Assembly (NCBI GenBank): GCA_014377845.1
Contig: JACMOV010000224.1
Coordinates: 26,404-90,403, forward strand
DNA: 64,000 nucleotides
Direction: 5' to 3'
DNA from: Herminiimonas sp.
GTDB lineage: Bacteria > Pseudomonadota > Gammaproteobacteria > Burkholderiales > Burkholderiaceae_D
The notes under the pieces are model-generated. The model had not been told where the DNA came from. It searched no databases and saw nothing but the letters and a program-made list of their open reading frames with translations. Shown in pieces: positions 11,308-20,779 of the stretch. The translations under genes were made by a program, and so were the position numbers. How positions within the stretch are numbered: the first letter of the stretch is position 1; every line of letters begins with the position of its first letter.

Positions 11308-13230
11308 ATGAAGATCTTTGATAACTACGCAGCACGGTATGAACGTACTCGCGAGGAAGAATTTTCCCTTCAAGAGTATCTGGACCTATGCAAGCGTGAT
11401 CGGCTGGTGTATGCCAGCGCTGCGGAACGCATGCTGGCCGCCATCGGCGAGCCCGAACTGGTCGACACCCGGCACGATCCGCGGCTCTCGCGGATCTTCG
11501 CCAACAAGGTCATCAAGATCTACCCCGCATTCCGCGAGTTCTACGGCACCGAGGAAGTGATCGAACAGGTGGTCGCGTACTTCCGGCACGCGGCGCAGGG
11601 CCTCGAGGAGCGCAAGCAGATCCTCTATCTGCTCGGTCCGGTCGGCGGCGGCAAATCTTCCATCGCCGAAAAGTTGAAATCGCTGATGGAGAAGATTCCG
11701 TTTTACGCAATCAAGGGTTCGCCGGTCAACGAATCGCCGCTCGGCCTGTTCAACGATCTCGAAGATGGTGAAATCCTGGAAGAGGACTACGGCATCCCGC
11801 GCCGCTACCTGCACTCCATTCCGAGCCCGTGGGCCGTCAAGCGCCTGCATGAATTCAATGGCGACATCAACCAGTTCCGCGTGGTCAAGCGCTTTCCGTC
11901 GATCCTGAAGCAGATCGCGATCTCCAAGACCGAACCGGGCGATGAAAACAACCAGGACATTTCTTCGCTGGTCGGCAAGGTCGATATCCGCAAGCTGGAA
12001 GAATATTCGCAGGACGATCCGGACGCCTACAGCTACTCGGGCGGCCTGTGCCTGGCGAATCAGGGCCTGATGGAATTCGTCGAGATGTTCAAGGCGCCGA
12101 TCAAGGTGCTGCACCCTTTGCTCACTGCAACGCAGGAAGGCAATTTCAAGGGCACCGAAGGCTTCGGCGCAATTCCCTTCGATGGCGTCATCCTCGCGCA
12201 CTCCAACGAATCGGAGTGGAAGACATTTCGTAACAATAAAAACAATGAAGCCTTCCTCGACCGTATCTATATCGTGAAGGTGCCGTACTGCCTGCGCGTG
12301 TCGGATGAAATCAAGATCTACGACAAGCTGCTGCGCAATTCGTCGCTGTCGCAAGCGGCATGTGCGCCGGGGACGATGAAGATGATGGCGCAGTTCGCGA
12401 TCCTGTCGCGCTTGAAGGAGCCGGAGAATTCCAGCATCTTCAGCAAGTTGCAGGTCTACGACGGCGAGAACCTGAAGGATACCGATCCGAAGGCGAAGTC
12501 GATGCACGAGTACAGTGACTATGCCGGTGTGGACGAAGGCATGAACGGCCTGTCGACGCGCTTCGCATTCAAGATCCTGTCGAAGGTCTTCAACTTCGAC
12601 AACACGGAAGTGGCGGCCAACCCGGTGCATCTGCTGTATGTGCTGGAACAGCAGATCGAGCGCGAGCAGTTCCCGGCCGAAACCGAGCAGAAGTATTACG
12701 CGTACATCAAGGAGTACCTGGCGCAGCGCTACGTCGAATTCATCGGCAAGGAAATCCAGACGGCGTATCTCGAAAGCTACTCCGAGTATGGCCAGAATAT
12801 TTTCGACCGGTATGTGACGTTTGCCGATTTCTGGATTCAGGACCAGGAATTCCGCGATCCCGACACCGGCGAAAGTTTTGACCGTAACTCGTTGAACAAC
12901 GAATTGGAAAAAATCGAGAAGCCGGCCGGCATTTCCAACCCGAAGGATTTCCGCAACGAGATCGTCAATTTCGTCCTTCGGGCGCGGGCCCACAATGCGG
13001 GCAAGAACCCGGCGTGGACCAGTTACGAAAAGCTGCGCACCGTGATCGAGAAAAAAATGTTCTCGAATACGGAAGAACTATTACCGGTAATTTCATTCAA
13101 CGCGAAGGCCAGCGCCGACGATGCGCACAAGCATCAGGAGTTCGTCGCCCGCATGGTCGAGAAAGGGTATACCGCCAAGCAGGTGCGGTTGCTGTGCGAA
13201 TGGTATCTGCGGGTGCGGAAATCTTCTTGA
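11308..13230 (+). CDS. prkA: PrkA-family serine protein kinase
   Basis: Protein of 640 residues, close to the length of E. coli YeaG. An AAA-type N-terminal domain carries a Walker A LLGPVGGGKSS (about 108-118); the C-terminal half is the PrkA kinase-like region. In E. coli and Bacillus the family is linked to starvation and sporulation responses. The start MKIFDNYAARYERTREEEF at 11308 matches family N-termini, with a modest AAAGGA upstream. It heads a plus-strand cluster with yeaH 141 bp and spoVR about 1.5 kb downstream, the conserved stress trio. In E. coli the cluster depends on sigma-S; that is not demonstrable here. Confidence 0.95.
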   Translation: MKIFDNYAARYERTREEEFSLQEYLDLCKRDRLVYASAAERMLAAIGEPELVDTRHDPRLSRIFANKVIKIYPAFREFYGTEEVIEQVVAYFRHAAQGLEERKQILYLLGPVGGGKSSIAEKLKSLMEKIPFYAIKGSPVNESPLGLFNDLEDGEILEEDYGIPRRYLHSIPSPWAVKRLHEFNGDINQFRVVKRFPSILKQIAISKTEPGDENNQDISSLVGKVDIRKLEEYSQDDPDAYSYSGGLCLANQGLMEFVEMFKAPIKVLHPLLTATQEGNFKGTEGFGAIPFDGVILAHSNESEWKTFRNNKNNEAFLDRIYIVKVPYCLRVSDEIKIYDKLLRNSSLSQAACAPGTMKMMAQFAILSRLKEPENSSIFSKLQVYDGENLKDTDPKAKSMHEYSDYAGVDEGMNGLSTRFAFKILSKVFNFDNTEVAANPVHLLYVLEQQIEREQFPAETEQKYYAYIKEYLAQRYVEFIGKEIQTAYLESYSEYGQNIFDRYVTFADFWIQDQEFRDPDTGESFDRNSLNNELEKIEKPAGISNPKDFRNEIVNFVLRARAHNAGKNPAWTSYEKLRTVIEKKMFSNTEELLPVISFNAKASADDAHKHQEFVARMVEKGYTAKQVRLLCEWYLRVRKSS

Positions 13231-13371
13231 GCCACCTTGTATCTGGCGGGTCCGGACGAATGTAGGAAGCAGGCAGTGACATGCAACCGGCAGCAGACAA
13301 CAGGGATGCGGGAAGGGTGAAGCGGTGCCGGAGGCCATCCGGCGCCAGTCTGAATTCTGGCAGGAGGCAAT

Positions 13372-14637
13372 TTGTCATATCTCATCGACCGGCGTTTGCA
13401 GGGCAAGAACAAATCTGCGATCAACCGCGAGCGCTTCCTTCAGCGCCACAAGGGTCAGATCAAGGAGGCGGTCACGCGCGCCATCAAGGGACGTTCCATC
13501 ACCGATATCGACAGCGGCGAGAAAGTCTCCATCCCGGTCAAGGACACCAATGAGCCGAGTTTCGGACATACCCAGGGCGGTGTCTGGGAAAAAGTCTTGC
13601 CCGGAAATTCCGAGTACCTGAAAGGCGATCGCGTCGCGCGTCCCAAGGGCGGTGCCGGCGGCGGCCGCGGCAAGGCGGGCAACAGCGAACAGGGGGGCGA
13701 AGACGATTTCGCATTCGAGCTGACGCGCGAAGAATTCATGAATTACTTCTTCGAGGATCTCGAACTGCCCAACATGGTCAAGACGCAGCTGGCCTCGACC
13801 ACCGAACACAAGAACCAGCGCGCCGGCTACAACATGTCGGGCACCAATTCCAACATCCACGTCTTGCGTTCGCTGCGCGGCGCCCTGGGCCGGCGCATCG
13901 CCGTCGGTGGCGGCTCGCGCCGGCGTCTCACCGAAGCCGAAACCGAGCTCGCCGGCCTGTTGCTGGTGACGGATGAAGGCGATCCGAGGGTGGTCAAGCT
14001 GAAGGCGGAAATCCACTTGCTGCGCACGCGCCTCCTGGCGATTCCCTTCATCGATCCGTTCGACCTGCGCTACAGCAATCGCATCAAGGTACCGAAGCCG
14101 TCCAGCCAGGCGGTCATGTTCTGCATCCTCGACGTATCGGGATCGATGGACGAGAGCAAGAAAGAAACCGCCATGCGCTTCTTCATCCTGCTGTACCTGT
14201 TCCTGACCCGCGCCTATGACAAGATCGAGGTGGTCTTCATCCGGCACCACACCTCGGCCTCCGAAGTCGACGAGCATGAATTCTTTCATTCCCGCGAGTC
14301 GGGCGGCACCGTCGTGTCGTCGGCGTTGCACCTGCTGATGAAAATCATGCACGAGCGCTATCCGAGCAGTGAGTGGAACAGCTATGTCGCGCAGGCCTCC
14401 GACGGCGACAACTGGGACAATGACTCGGTGCTGTGCCGCCAGCTGATGATCAACAGCGTCATGCATGCGGTGCAGTACTACGCCTATGTCGAGATCACCG
14501 ATGGCGAGCCGCAGAACCTGTGGCAGGAGTACACCCAGGTGCTCGATGAACATCCCAACTTCGCGATGCAGAAGATCGAGTCGCCGGCCGATATCTACCC
14601 GGTGTTCCGTGAATTGTTCAAGAAGCAGCCGAAGTGA
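13372..14637 (+). CDS. yeaH: YeaH/YhbH-family DUF444 protein
   Basis: Protein of 421 residues, DUF444 family. The N-terminus SYLIDRRLQGKNKSAINRERF is typical of the family. A Gly-rich low-complexity segment (93-102) precedes the conserved core, and a von Willebrand A-like MIDAS motif DVSGSM lies at 254-259, so metal-dependent protein binding is likely. Translation starts at a TTG (13372) only 4 nt behind a perfect AGGAGG, which decides the start. It sits between prkA and spoVR and is presumed to work with PrkA; the molecular function is unknown. Confidence 0.92.
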   Translation: MSYLIDRRLQGKNKSAINRERFLQRHKGQIKEAVTRAIKGRSITDIDSGEKVSIPVKDTNEPSFGHTQGGVWEKVLPGNSEYLKGDRVARPKGGAGGGRGKAGNSEQGGEDDFAFELTREEFMNYFFEDLELPNMVKTQLASTTEHKNQRAGYNMSGTNSNIHVLRSLRGALGRRIAVGGGSRRRLTEAETELAGLLLVTDEGDPRVVKLKAEIHLLRTRLLAIPFIDPFDLRYSNRIKVPKPSSQAVMFCILDVSGSMDESKKETAMRFFILLYLFLTRAYDKIEVVFIRHHTSASEVDEHEFFHSRESGGTVVSSALHLLMKIMHERYPSSEWNSYVAQASDGDNWDNDSVLCRQLMINSVMHAVQYYAYVEITDGEPQNLWQEYTQVLDEHPNFAMQKIESPADIYPVFRELFKKQPK

Positions 14638-14671
14638 GGGCGCGGCACGGATACGGTAACGGACGTAGTAG

Positions 14672-14687
14672 CGGCACGGCAATGGCA
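14672..14687 (+). promoter_or_regulatory. Weak sigma-54-like box upstream of spoVR
   Basis: CGGCACGGCAATGGCA has GG and GC dinucleotides spaced 12 bp apart, as in sigma-54 promoters, and matches most of the consensus TGGCACG-N4-TTGCA. It lies about 75 bp before the spoVR start. The local sequence repeats GGCACGG three times, so chance is a real alternative. Confidence 0.25.
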
Positions 14688-14762
14688 CGGACAATGACAT
14701 GGCGCTGATCGCAGCGCACGCAGGAGCCGACAAGACGGCCGCTGAACCATGAGGCAACCGGT

Positions 14763-16319
14763 ATGACCACTTTTCTACAAAGCGCACTGCCATTGTCCGA
14801 CAACATGCCGGCCCGTCTGCCGGAACAGTCGGAGTGGACCTTCGACCTGATCGAGCAGGCGCATGCGGAGATTCGCCGGGTGGCGGAGCAGTTCGGTCTC
14901 GACACCTACCCGAACCAGCTCGAGATCATCAGTGCCGAGCAGATGATGGACGCCTACGCATCGGTCGGCATGCCGGTGTCGTACAACCACTGGTCGTTCG
15001 GCAAGCATTTTCTGTCCACCGAAAAAAGCTACAAGCGCGGACAGATGGGACTGGCGTATGAAATCGTCATCAATTCCAATCCCTGCATTGCCTACCTGAT
15101 GGAAGAAAACAGCCTGACCATGCAGGCGCTGGTGATCGCACACGCGGCGTATGGCCACAATTCCTTCTTCAAGGGGAACTACCTGTTCCGCACCTGGACC
15201 GATGCCGACGCGATCATCGACTACATGGTGTTCGCAAAAAACTACATCGCCGACTGCGAGCGCCGCCATGGCGTCGAAGCGGTTGAACTGCTGCTCGATT
15301 CCTGTCATGCGCTGCAGAGTTACGGCGTGGACCGCTACAAGCGCCCGGCCCGCTTGTCCCTGACAGAAGAAACCGCGCGCCAGAAGGAGCGCGAAGAATA
15401 CCTGCAGTCGCAGGTCAACGATCTGTGGCGTACCGTGCCGCGCCGCGACGCCGCCGTCGCCCTGACGCAAAGCGAACGTTTTCCGGCCGAGCCGCAGGAA
15501 AACCTGCTGTATTTCATCGAAAAATCTGCGCCGCTGCTGGCGCCGTGGCAGCGCGAGATCGTGCGCATTTCGCGCAAGATTTCACAGTACTTCTATCCGC
15601 AACGCCAGACCCAGGTCATGAACGAAGGCTGGGCCACCTTCTGGCATTACACGATCCTGAACCAGCTTTACGACGAGGGCGTGGTCGGCGACGGCTTCAT
15701 GATGGAATTCTTGCAGAGCCATACCAACGTGGTGTATCAGCCGCCGGTGACGAGCAACCATTTCAGCGGCATCAATCCGTATGCGCTCGGCTTTGCGATG
15801 ATGCGCGACATTCGCCGCATCTGCGAAGAACCGACCGACGAAGACCGGGCCTGGTTTCCGGACATCGCAGGCAGCGACTGGCGCAAGACGCTCGACTTCG
15901 CCATGCGCAACTTCAAGGACGAGAGTTTCATCGCCCAGTACCTGTCGCCGAAACTGATTCGCGACTTCCACTTCTTTTCGGTGCTGGACGACGACAAGGC
16001 GGACAAGCTGACGATTTCGGCGATCCACGACGAAAGCGGCTACCGCTATATCCGCGCGCAACTGGCCGAGCAATACAACCTCGGTAGCCGCGAACCGAAC
16101 ATCCAGGTCTGGTCGGTCAACACCCATAGCGATCGGGCGTTGACGTTGCGGCATAGCCAGTTCCAGCGGCGGCCCCTGAGCCAGCACACCGACGAGATGC
16201 TGAAGCATATCGTGCGGCTGTGGGGTTTCGACGTGCACTTGGAGACGGTCAGTCCGACCGGGTCGGTGCTGGCCACGCTGCACGGCAAGTCGGACCTGCG
16301 CTCGCGTTCGCATTTCTGA
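14763..16319 (+). CDS. spoVR: SpoVR-family protein (YcgB-like)
   Basis: Protein of 518 residues recognisable as SpoVR by segments such as YPNQLEIISAEQMMDAYASV near residue 50, VSYNHWSFGKHF (about 73-84), AYGHNSFFKGNY (about 133-144) and MNEGWATFWHY near residue 287. SpoVR was first described in Bacillus spore cortex formation; in non-sporulating proteobacteria it travels with prkA and yeaH and its biochemistry is unknown. Several conserved His and Glu residues suggest a metal site, which is inference. The ATG at 14763 follows the weak SD-like GAGGCAAC. It is the last gene of the trio. Confidence 0.95.
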   Translation: MTTFLQSALPLSDNMPARLPEQSEWTFDLIEQAHAEIRRVAEQFGLDTYPNQLEIISAEQMMDAYASVGMPVSYNHWSFGKHFLSTEKSYKRGQMGLAYEIVINSNPCIAYLMEENSLTMQALVIAHAAYGHNSFFKGNYLFRTWTDADAIIDYMVFAKNYIADCERRHGVEAVELLLDSCHALQSYGVDRYKRPARLSLTEETARQKEREEYLQSQVNDLWRTVPRRDAAVALTQSERFPAEPQENLLYFIEKSAPLLAPWQREIVRISRKISQYFYPQRQTQVMNEGWATFWHYTILNQLYDEGVVGDGFMMEFLQSHTNVVYQPPVTSNHFSGINPYALGFAMMRDIRRICEEPTDEDRAWFPDIAGSDWRKTLDFAMRNFKDESFIAQYLSPKLIRDFHFFSVLDDDKADKLTISAIHDESGYRYIRAQLAEQYNLGSREPNIQVWSVNTHSDRALTLRHSQFQRRPLSQHTDEMLKHIVRLWGFDVHLETVSPTGSVLATLHGKSDLRSRSHF

Positions 16320-16511
16320 TCGGGCCGACGCATTGGGGGCGGCTCCCTTTAGCCAGCGCCGGCATGGTGTGTCCGCCTGTCGCAGGGTCGCTCGCTGCAT
16401 CACGCAGGAACATCCTGATGCCGATGCTTTGCCGGATCTTGATATCGAGTCGAGTAAAATGCGGCCTTGCCGCGTCGTTCCGGCGTTTTATCCTGATCCG
16501 GATTTTCCAGC

Positions 16512-18113
16512 ATGTTGCGATTGACTGACGTTCAACTGCCGCTCGACCATGTCGAGGCGGACCTGCCGGCTGCGATTCTGGCCCGCCTCGGCATCGAGGC
16601 CGCCGACCTGCACGGCTTCACGATTTTCCGTCGCAGCTACGACGCCCGCAAGAAAACCGCGATCGTGCTGATCTACTCGCTCGATGTCGATGTGGCGAAT
16701 GAACCTGCCGTACTCAAGCGTCTGCACGGCAACCGCAGCGTGGGCATCACGCCTGACACCGGCTACCACTTCGTGGCGCAGGCGCCGGCCGGCATGACCC
16801 GGCGCCCGATCGTCATCGGCACCGGCCCGTGCGGTATTTTCGCCGGCCTGATCCTGGCGCAGATGGGATTTCGTCCGATCATCCTCGAACGTGGCAAGTC
16901 GGTGCGCGAGCGCACCAAGGACACCTTCGGCCTGTGGCGCAAGCGCGAACTCCATCCGGAATCGAACGTACAGTATGGCGAAGGCGGGGCCGGTACTTTT
17001 TCGGATGGCAAGCTGTGGAGCCAGATCAAGGACCCGAAACACTATGGCCGCAAGGTCCTGATGGAGTTCGTCAAGGCGAATGCGCCGGAAGAGATCCTCT
17101 ACGTCAGCAAGCCCCACATCGGCACCTTCCGGCTGGTGCAGATGGTGGAAAAGATGCGCGCCTCGATCGAGGAACTGGGCGGCGAGTTCCGCTTCCAGAG
17201 CAAGGTCGAGGATCTCGATATCGATCACGGCCGGATTCGCGGCGTGGTGCTGGCCGGTGGCGAGCATCTGGCAAGCGACCACGTGGTGCTGGCGGTCGGC
17301 CATAGCGCGCGCGATACCTTCCAGATGCTGCACGATCGCGGCGTTTTCCTTGAAGCCAAGCCGTTTTCACTGGGTTTCCGGATCGAGCATCCGCAGTCGC
17401 TGATCGACAATGCCCGCTTCGGACCGAACGCCGGCAATCCGATCCTCGGCGCGGCCGATTACAAACTGGTGCATCACGCCAGCAACGGCCGCTCGGTCTA
17501 CAGTTTCTGCATGTGCCCCGGCGGCACGGTAGTGGCCGCGACCTCCGAACCCGGCCGGGTGGTCACCAACGGCATGAGCCAGTATTCGCGCAACGAGCGC
17601 AATGCCAACAGCGGCATCGTGGTCGGCATCACGCCGGCGGACTATCCGGGTCACCCGTTGGCGGGGATCGATTTCCAACGGCAGTGGGAGTCGCGCGCCT
17701 ACGTGCTCGGCGGCGGCAATTACAACGCACCGGGCCAGCTGGTGGGCGACTTCCTCGCCGCCCGGCCATCAACCACGCTGGGTGCGGTGACGCCGTCCTA
17801 TACGCCGGGCGTCACCCTGGGCGACCTTGCGACCGCCCTGCCGGACTACGCCATTACGGCAATCCGCGAAGCGCTACCGGCCTTCGACAAGCAGATCAGG
17901 GGCTTTGCGATGCAGGACGCGGTACTGACCGGTGTCGAGACGCGCACCTCGGCGCCGATCCGCATCACCCGCAACGAGGGTTGCCAGAGCCTGAACACCC
18001 GCGGCCTGTTCCCGGCCGGCGAAGGCGCCGGTTATGCCGGCGGCATCCTGTCGGCGGCGGTCGATGGCATCAAGGTGGCGGAGGCGGTGGCGCTGAGCAT
18101 GCTCGCGACCTGA
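16512..18113 (+). CDS. FAD-dependent dehydrogenase of COG2509 type
   Basis: Protein of 533 residues. A small N-terminal domain (1-95), rich in charged residues, precedes a Rossmann FAD-binding motif VIGTGPCGIFAGLILAQMGF (101-120), the family segment VQYGEGGAGTFSDGKL (about 154-169), and a C-terminal FAD motif TRGLFPAGEGAGYAGGI. The family is widespread and annotated only as uncharacterised FAD-dependent dehydrogenase; the GEGGAGTFSDGKL signature is diagnostic. It stands alone between spoVR and the oppositely oriented corA, so context does not reveal the substrate. The start ATG at 16512 follows a weak ribosome-binding site in TTTTCCAGC. Confidence 0.87.
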   Translation: MLRLTDVQLPLDHVEADLPAAILARLGIEAADLHGFTIFRRSYDARKKTAIVLIYSLDVDVANEPAVLKRLHGNRSVGITPDTGYHFVAQAPAGMTRRPIVIGTGPCGIFAGLILAQMGFRPIILERGKSVRERTKDTFGLWRKRELHPESNVQYGEGGAGTFSDGKLWSQIKDPKHYGRKVLMEFVKANAPEEILYVSKPHIGTFRLVQMVEKMRASIEELGGEFRFQSKVEDLDIDHGRIRGVVLAGGEHLASDHVVLAVGHSARDTFQMLHDRGVFLEAKPFSLGFRIEHPQSLIDNARFGPNAGNPILGAADYKLVHHASNGRSVYSFCMCPGGTVVAATSEPGRVVTNGMSQYSRNERNANSGIVVGITPADYPGHPLAGIDFQRQWESRAYVLGGGNYNAPGQLVGDFLAARPSTTLGAVTPSYTPGVTLGDLATALPDYAITAIREALPAFDKQIRGFAMQDAVLTGVETRTSAPIRITRNEGCQSLNTRGLFPAGEGAGYAGGILSAAVDGIKVAEAVALSMLAT

Positions 18114-18139
18114 GCGAAATTCGAGAATCAGTAACGCGT

Positions 18140-18204
18140 CAGATTCGGCCCACAGATTCGGCTCACAGATTCCGCTCACAGATTCCGCTCACAGATTCCG
18201 CTCA
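18140..18204. repeat. Five 13-bp tandem repeats running into the corA stop codon
   Basis: Five uninterrupted 13-bp units of consensus CAGATTCSGCYCA start at 18140, 18153, 18166, 18179 and 18192. The last three are identical; the first two differ by one or two bases. The final TCA (18202-18204) is the complement of the corA TGA stop. The array is much too short in period and lacks spacers to be CRISPR. Confidence 0.95.
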
Positions 18205-19167
18205 CAACCAGCCTGATTTCCTGAACCGGTAATACAGGTAGCTGCAGACGCACACCATGATGCCGATCGCAGCCGGATAGCCGTACTCCCATTGCAGCTC
18301 AGGCATCGACTTGAAGTTCATGCCCCAGATACCGGCGAACGCGGTTGCCACCGCGAAGATGGCGGCCCATGCGGCGAGGCGCTTGTTCACTTCGCTTTCG
18401 TCGATCGCCACCATCGACAGGTTGACCTGGATCGCGGTGCTGATGGTGTCGCGGATCGTATCGATCGAGGTGTTGATGCGGTACAGGTGATCGTAGACGT
18501 CGCGGAAGTATTCCTGGGTATTGGTGCACAGTGATGGCACGCGGCCGCCGAACAGCTTGCCGGTGGCTTCCATCAGCGGCGCCACGGCATGCTTGAGGAT
18601 CAGGACCTTGCGCTTCAACTGGTAGAGGCGCTGAATGTTGGCGCGCTCCGACCCCTTGTTGAAGATCTGTTCCTCGATCGTTTCGAGCTCGTGTTCCAGC
18701 GCATCGGCGACCGGAAAATACCGGTCCACCACTGCATCCATCAGGGCGTACAGCACGAACGCCGGTCCCTGGCGCAACAGGTCTGGCTCGCGCTCGCAGC
18801 GGGCCCGCACGCCGAGAAATCCCTGCTGGCTGCGGTTACGCGCCGACAGCACGTAGTTTTCACCGACGAATACATCGAGCTCGCCGACGTTGAGTTCGCC
18901 ATCGACCAGCTCGACCGTATGTACCACGGCGAACAGCGAATCGCCGTACTCTTCGATCTTCGGCCGCTGGTGGCCGCTGGAGGCATCTTCGACCGCCAGT
19001 TCATGCAGGCCGAATTCCTCGCTCATCTGTAGCAGTTCGGCAGGCTCGGCTTCCTTCAGCGCCACCCAGACGAAGCAGTCCGGCCGCTTGAGGTATTCGC
19101 TGATGTCCTCGACCGCGACATCGGCGAGCTTGGTGCCATTTTCGTACGCAACGCAATTGATCAGCAT
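18202..19167 (-). CDS. corA: CorA-family magnesium/cobalt transporter
   Basis: Protein of 321 residues: a large acidic cytoplasmic funnel domain (about 1-245), the long stalk helix, and two C-terminal membrane helices with the pore signature GMN at 282-284, followed by the periplasmic loop FKSMPELQWEYG. CorA pentamers move Mg2+, and sometimes Co2+ or Ni2+, across the inner membrane. The C-terminus YYRFRKSGWL is normal, so the repeat array that contains its stop codon has not altered the protein. It is monocistronic, with its start at ATG 19167. No Mg-responsive leader is recognised in the short upstream region. Confidence 0.95.
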   Translation of the reverse strand: MLINCVAYENGTKLADVAVEDISEYLKRPDCFVWVALKEAEPAELLQMSEEFGLHELAVEDASSGHQRPKIEEYGDSLFAVVHTVELVDGELNVGELDVFVGENYVLSARNRSQQGFLGVRARCEREPDLLRQGPAFVLYALMDAVVDRYFPVADALEHELETIEEQIFNKGSERANIQRLYQLKRKVLILKHAVAPLMEATGKLFGGRVPSLCTNTQEYFRDVYDHLYRINTSIDTIRDTISTAIQVNLSMVAIDESEVNKRLAAWAAIFAVATAFAGIWGMNFKSMPELQWEYGYPAAIGIMVCVCSYLYYRFRKSGWL

Positions 19168-19335
19168 GCGCTGGTCCTCCGTATCGGGTTGAATCGAGAT
19201 CCGGGATCAGGATCTGCCGGCGTGGCGGCGGTCAGAGTGTACACGCCCGCTGCACGCGTGGCGACATCCTGCGCGTGCCGCACATGCGGCGTGAACCCAC
19301 GGCTGATTCGCGCGTGGCCGATGCTGTCCGGAGCG

Positions 19336-20640
19336 CTACAGCAGGGCGCCCATGTGCGACGTCACCACTTCCCAGAGCTTTTCATTCCACGGGCGCGCGT
19401 TCCACATCGCGTAGGTGATGCGGCGCGACCTGGCAATGTCCTGCTCGAAGATCACCGTCTGGCGGCGCGCGAACTCGGCATTGTAGACATTGACGTTGGC
19501 CTCGTCGTTCAGGCGCATCGAACGGTCGTCGAAATTGGTCGAGCCGACCGATGTCAGCAGGCCATCGACGATCATGACCTTGCAGTGATACATGGTCGGT
19601 TGGTATTCATACATCTCGGCGCCGGCTTTCAGCAGTTCGCCCCACATGCCGCGTGACGAACTGCGTACCGTGTCCGCATCGGTATGTGCGCCCGGCATGA
19701 TGATCTTGAGTTTGACGCCACGTTTCAACGCATTGAGCAGGGTGTCGCGGGTGCGCTGGTCCGGCACGAAGTAGGCGCTGGAAATCGAGATCGACTGGCG
19801 TGCCGCGGTGAACGCCATTTCGTACATCAGATGCATGCTTTCGGTACCGCCTGAAGGGGAACTGGAAAACGTCTGCGCGCCGAGATCGCCGACGGCTGCC
19901 AGCGGTGGGAAATAAATCGGACCGTGCAGCACACGCCCGGTGGTCTTGATCCAGTTATCCATGAACACGGCCTGCATCTGCGCCACGACCGGGCCCTCGA
20001 TGCGGAAATGGGAATCGCGCCAGTGATCCGGGTCCTGCGCATTACCGGTCCATAGCGCGGCGATGCCAACCCCGCCGGTATAGCCGATCTTGCCGTCGAC
20101 GACCATCAGCTTGCGGTGGGTACGGTTGTTGATGCGACCAAGCGTGTACCAGCGCAGCGGGTGGTATTTCTCGAACTCCACACCCGCCTTGACCATCTTG
20201 TCGATGGCCTTCGCGTCCATCTTGCTGCTGCCGACCCAGTCGACCAGCACATGCACCTTGACGCCGGCGCGGGCCCGCTCGGCCAGTGCGTCCGCAAAAT
20301 CGTCGCCGATCTTTTCGGACCAGTAGATGTAGGTTTCGAGGTTGACGCTCTGTTTGGCTTCGTGGATCGACTTGAGCATCGCCGGGAAGATCTCGTCGCC
20401 ATTGAGCAGCGCCTCGACCTTGTTGCCGCCGATGATCGCCGGGCCGAGCAGCACGCTCATGGAGCGCTCGAACTGTGTGTCCGCCACCGAGTACAGGCGG
20501 GGAATGTCCTCCATGACCCGCTTCTCGCCGCTCGAGAAATTGGCAACCAGCAGGACCGCAAAGAGCGTCATGCCGACACTCGCGAGGATGACGACGATCT
20601 TGCCTGTGATGGTTTCAGGCGTCTTGAGTTTGAGTGGCAT
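19336..20640 (-). CDS. Phospholipase D-family cardiolipin synthase
   Basis: Protein of 434 residues with one N-terminal membrane anchor (about 13-35) and two PLD active sites: HRKLMVVDG (His175, Lys177) and HCKVMIVDG (His352, Lys354), each followed by a GG or GSTNFD element. This two-HKD, single-anchor layout fits cardiolipin synthases, which join phosphatidylglycerol to a second phospholipid at the inner membrane. Its length is nearer to ClsB/ClsC than to ClsA, which has two membrane segments. It lies between corA and metH on the same strand with wide gaps, so separate transcription is likely. Confidence 0.88.
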   Translation of the reverse strand: MPLKLKTPETITGKIVVILASVGMTLFAVLLVANFSSGEKRVMEDIPRLYSVADTQFERSMSVLLGPAIIGGNKVEALLNGDEIFPAMLKSIHEAKQSVNLETYIYWSEKIGDDFADALAERARAGVKVHVLVDWVGSSKMDAKAIDKMVKAGVEFEKYHPLRWYTLGRINNRTHRKLMVVDGKIGYTGGVGIAALWTGNAQDPDHWRDSHFRIEGPVVAQMQAVFMDNWIKTTGRVLHGPIYFPPLAAVGDLGAQTFSSSPSGGTESMHLMYEMAFTAARQSISISSAYFVPDQRTRDTLLNALKRGVKLKIIMPGAHTDADTVRSSSRGMWGELLKAGAEMYEYQPTMYHCKVMIVDGLLTSVGSTNFDDRSMRLNDEANVNVYNAEFARRQTVIFEQDIARSRRITYAMWNARPWNEKLWEVVTSHMGALL

Positions 20641-20779
20641 GGTAGGGCTCGGCTGCGGGTAAAGGAAGACCTGTCGCCGTTGCTCTACGGCGATGGTTCT
20701 GCGCCGAGAGCCTACCAGAATTGCAACATTTACAAGGCGCTAACCGCACCGAAATGCGGGCAAGCGCGCATAGGCACAA

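Noticed and set aside
14683-14698. TGGCACGGACAATGAC as a sigma-54 promoter
   Set aside because: The -24 half is perfect but the essential GC at -12 is GA; the neighbouring 14672-14687 site fits better, and even that is weak.
18140-18204. Possible CRISPR array
   Set aside because: The 13-bp units are contiguous with no spacers, and no cas genes are present. It is a simple tandem repeat.
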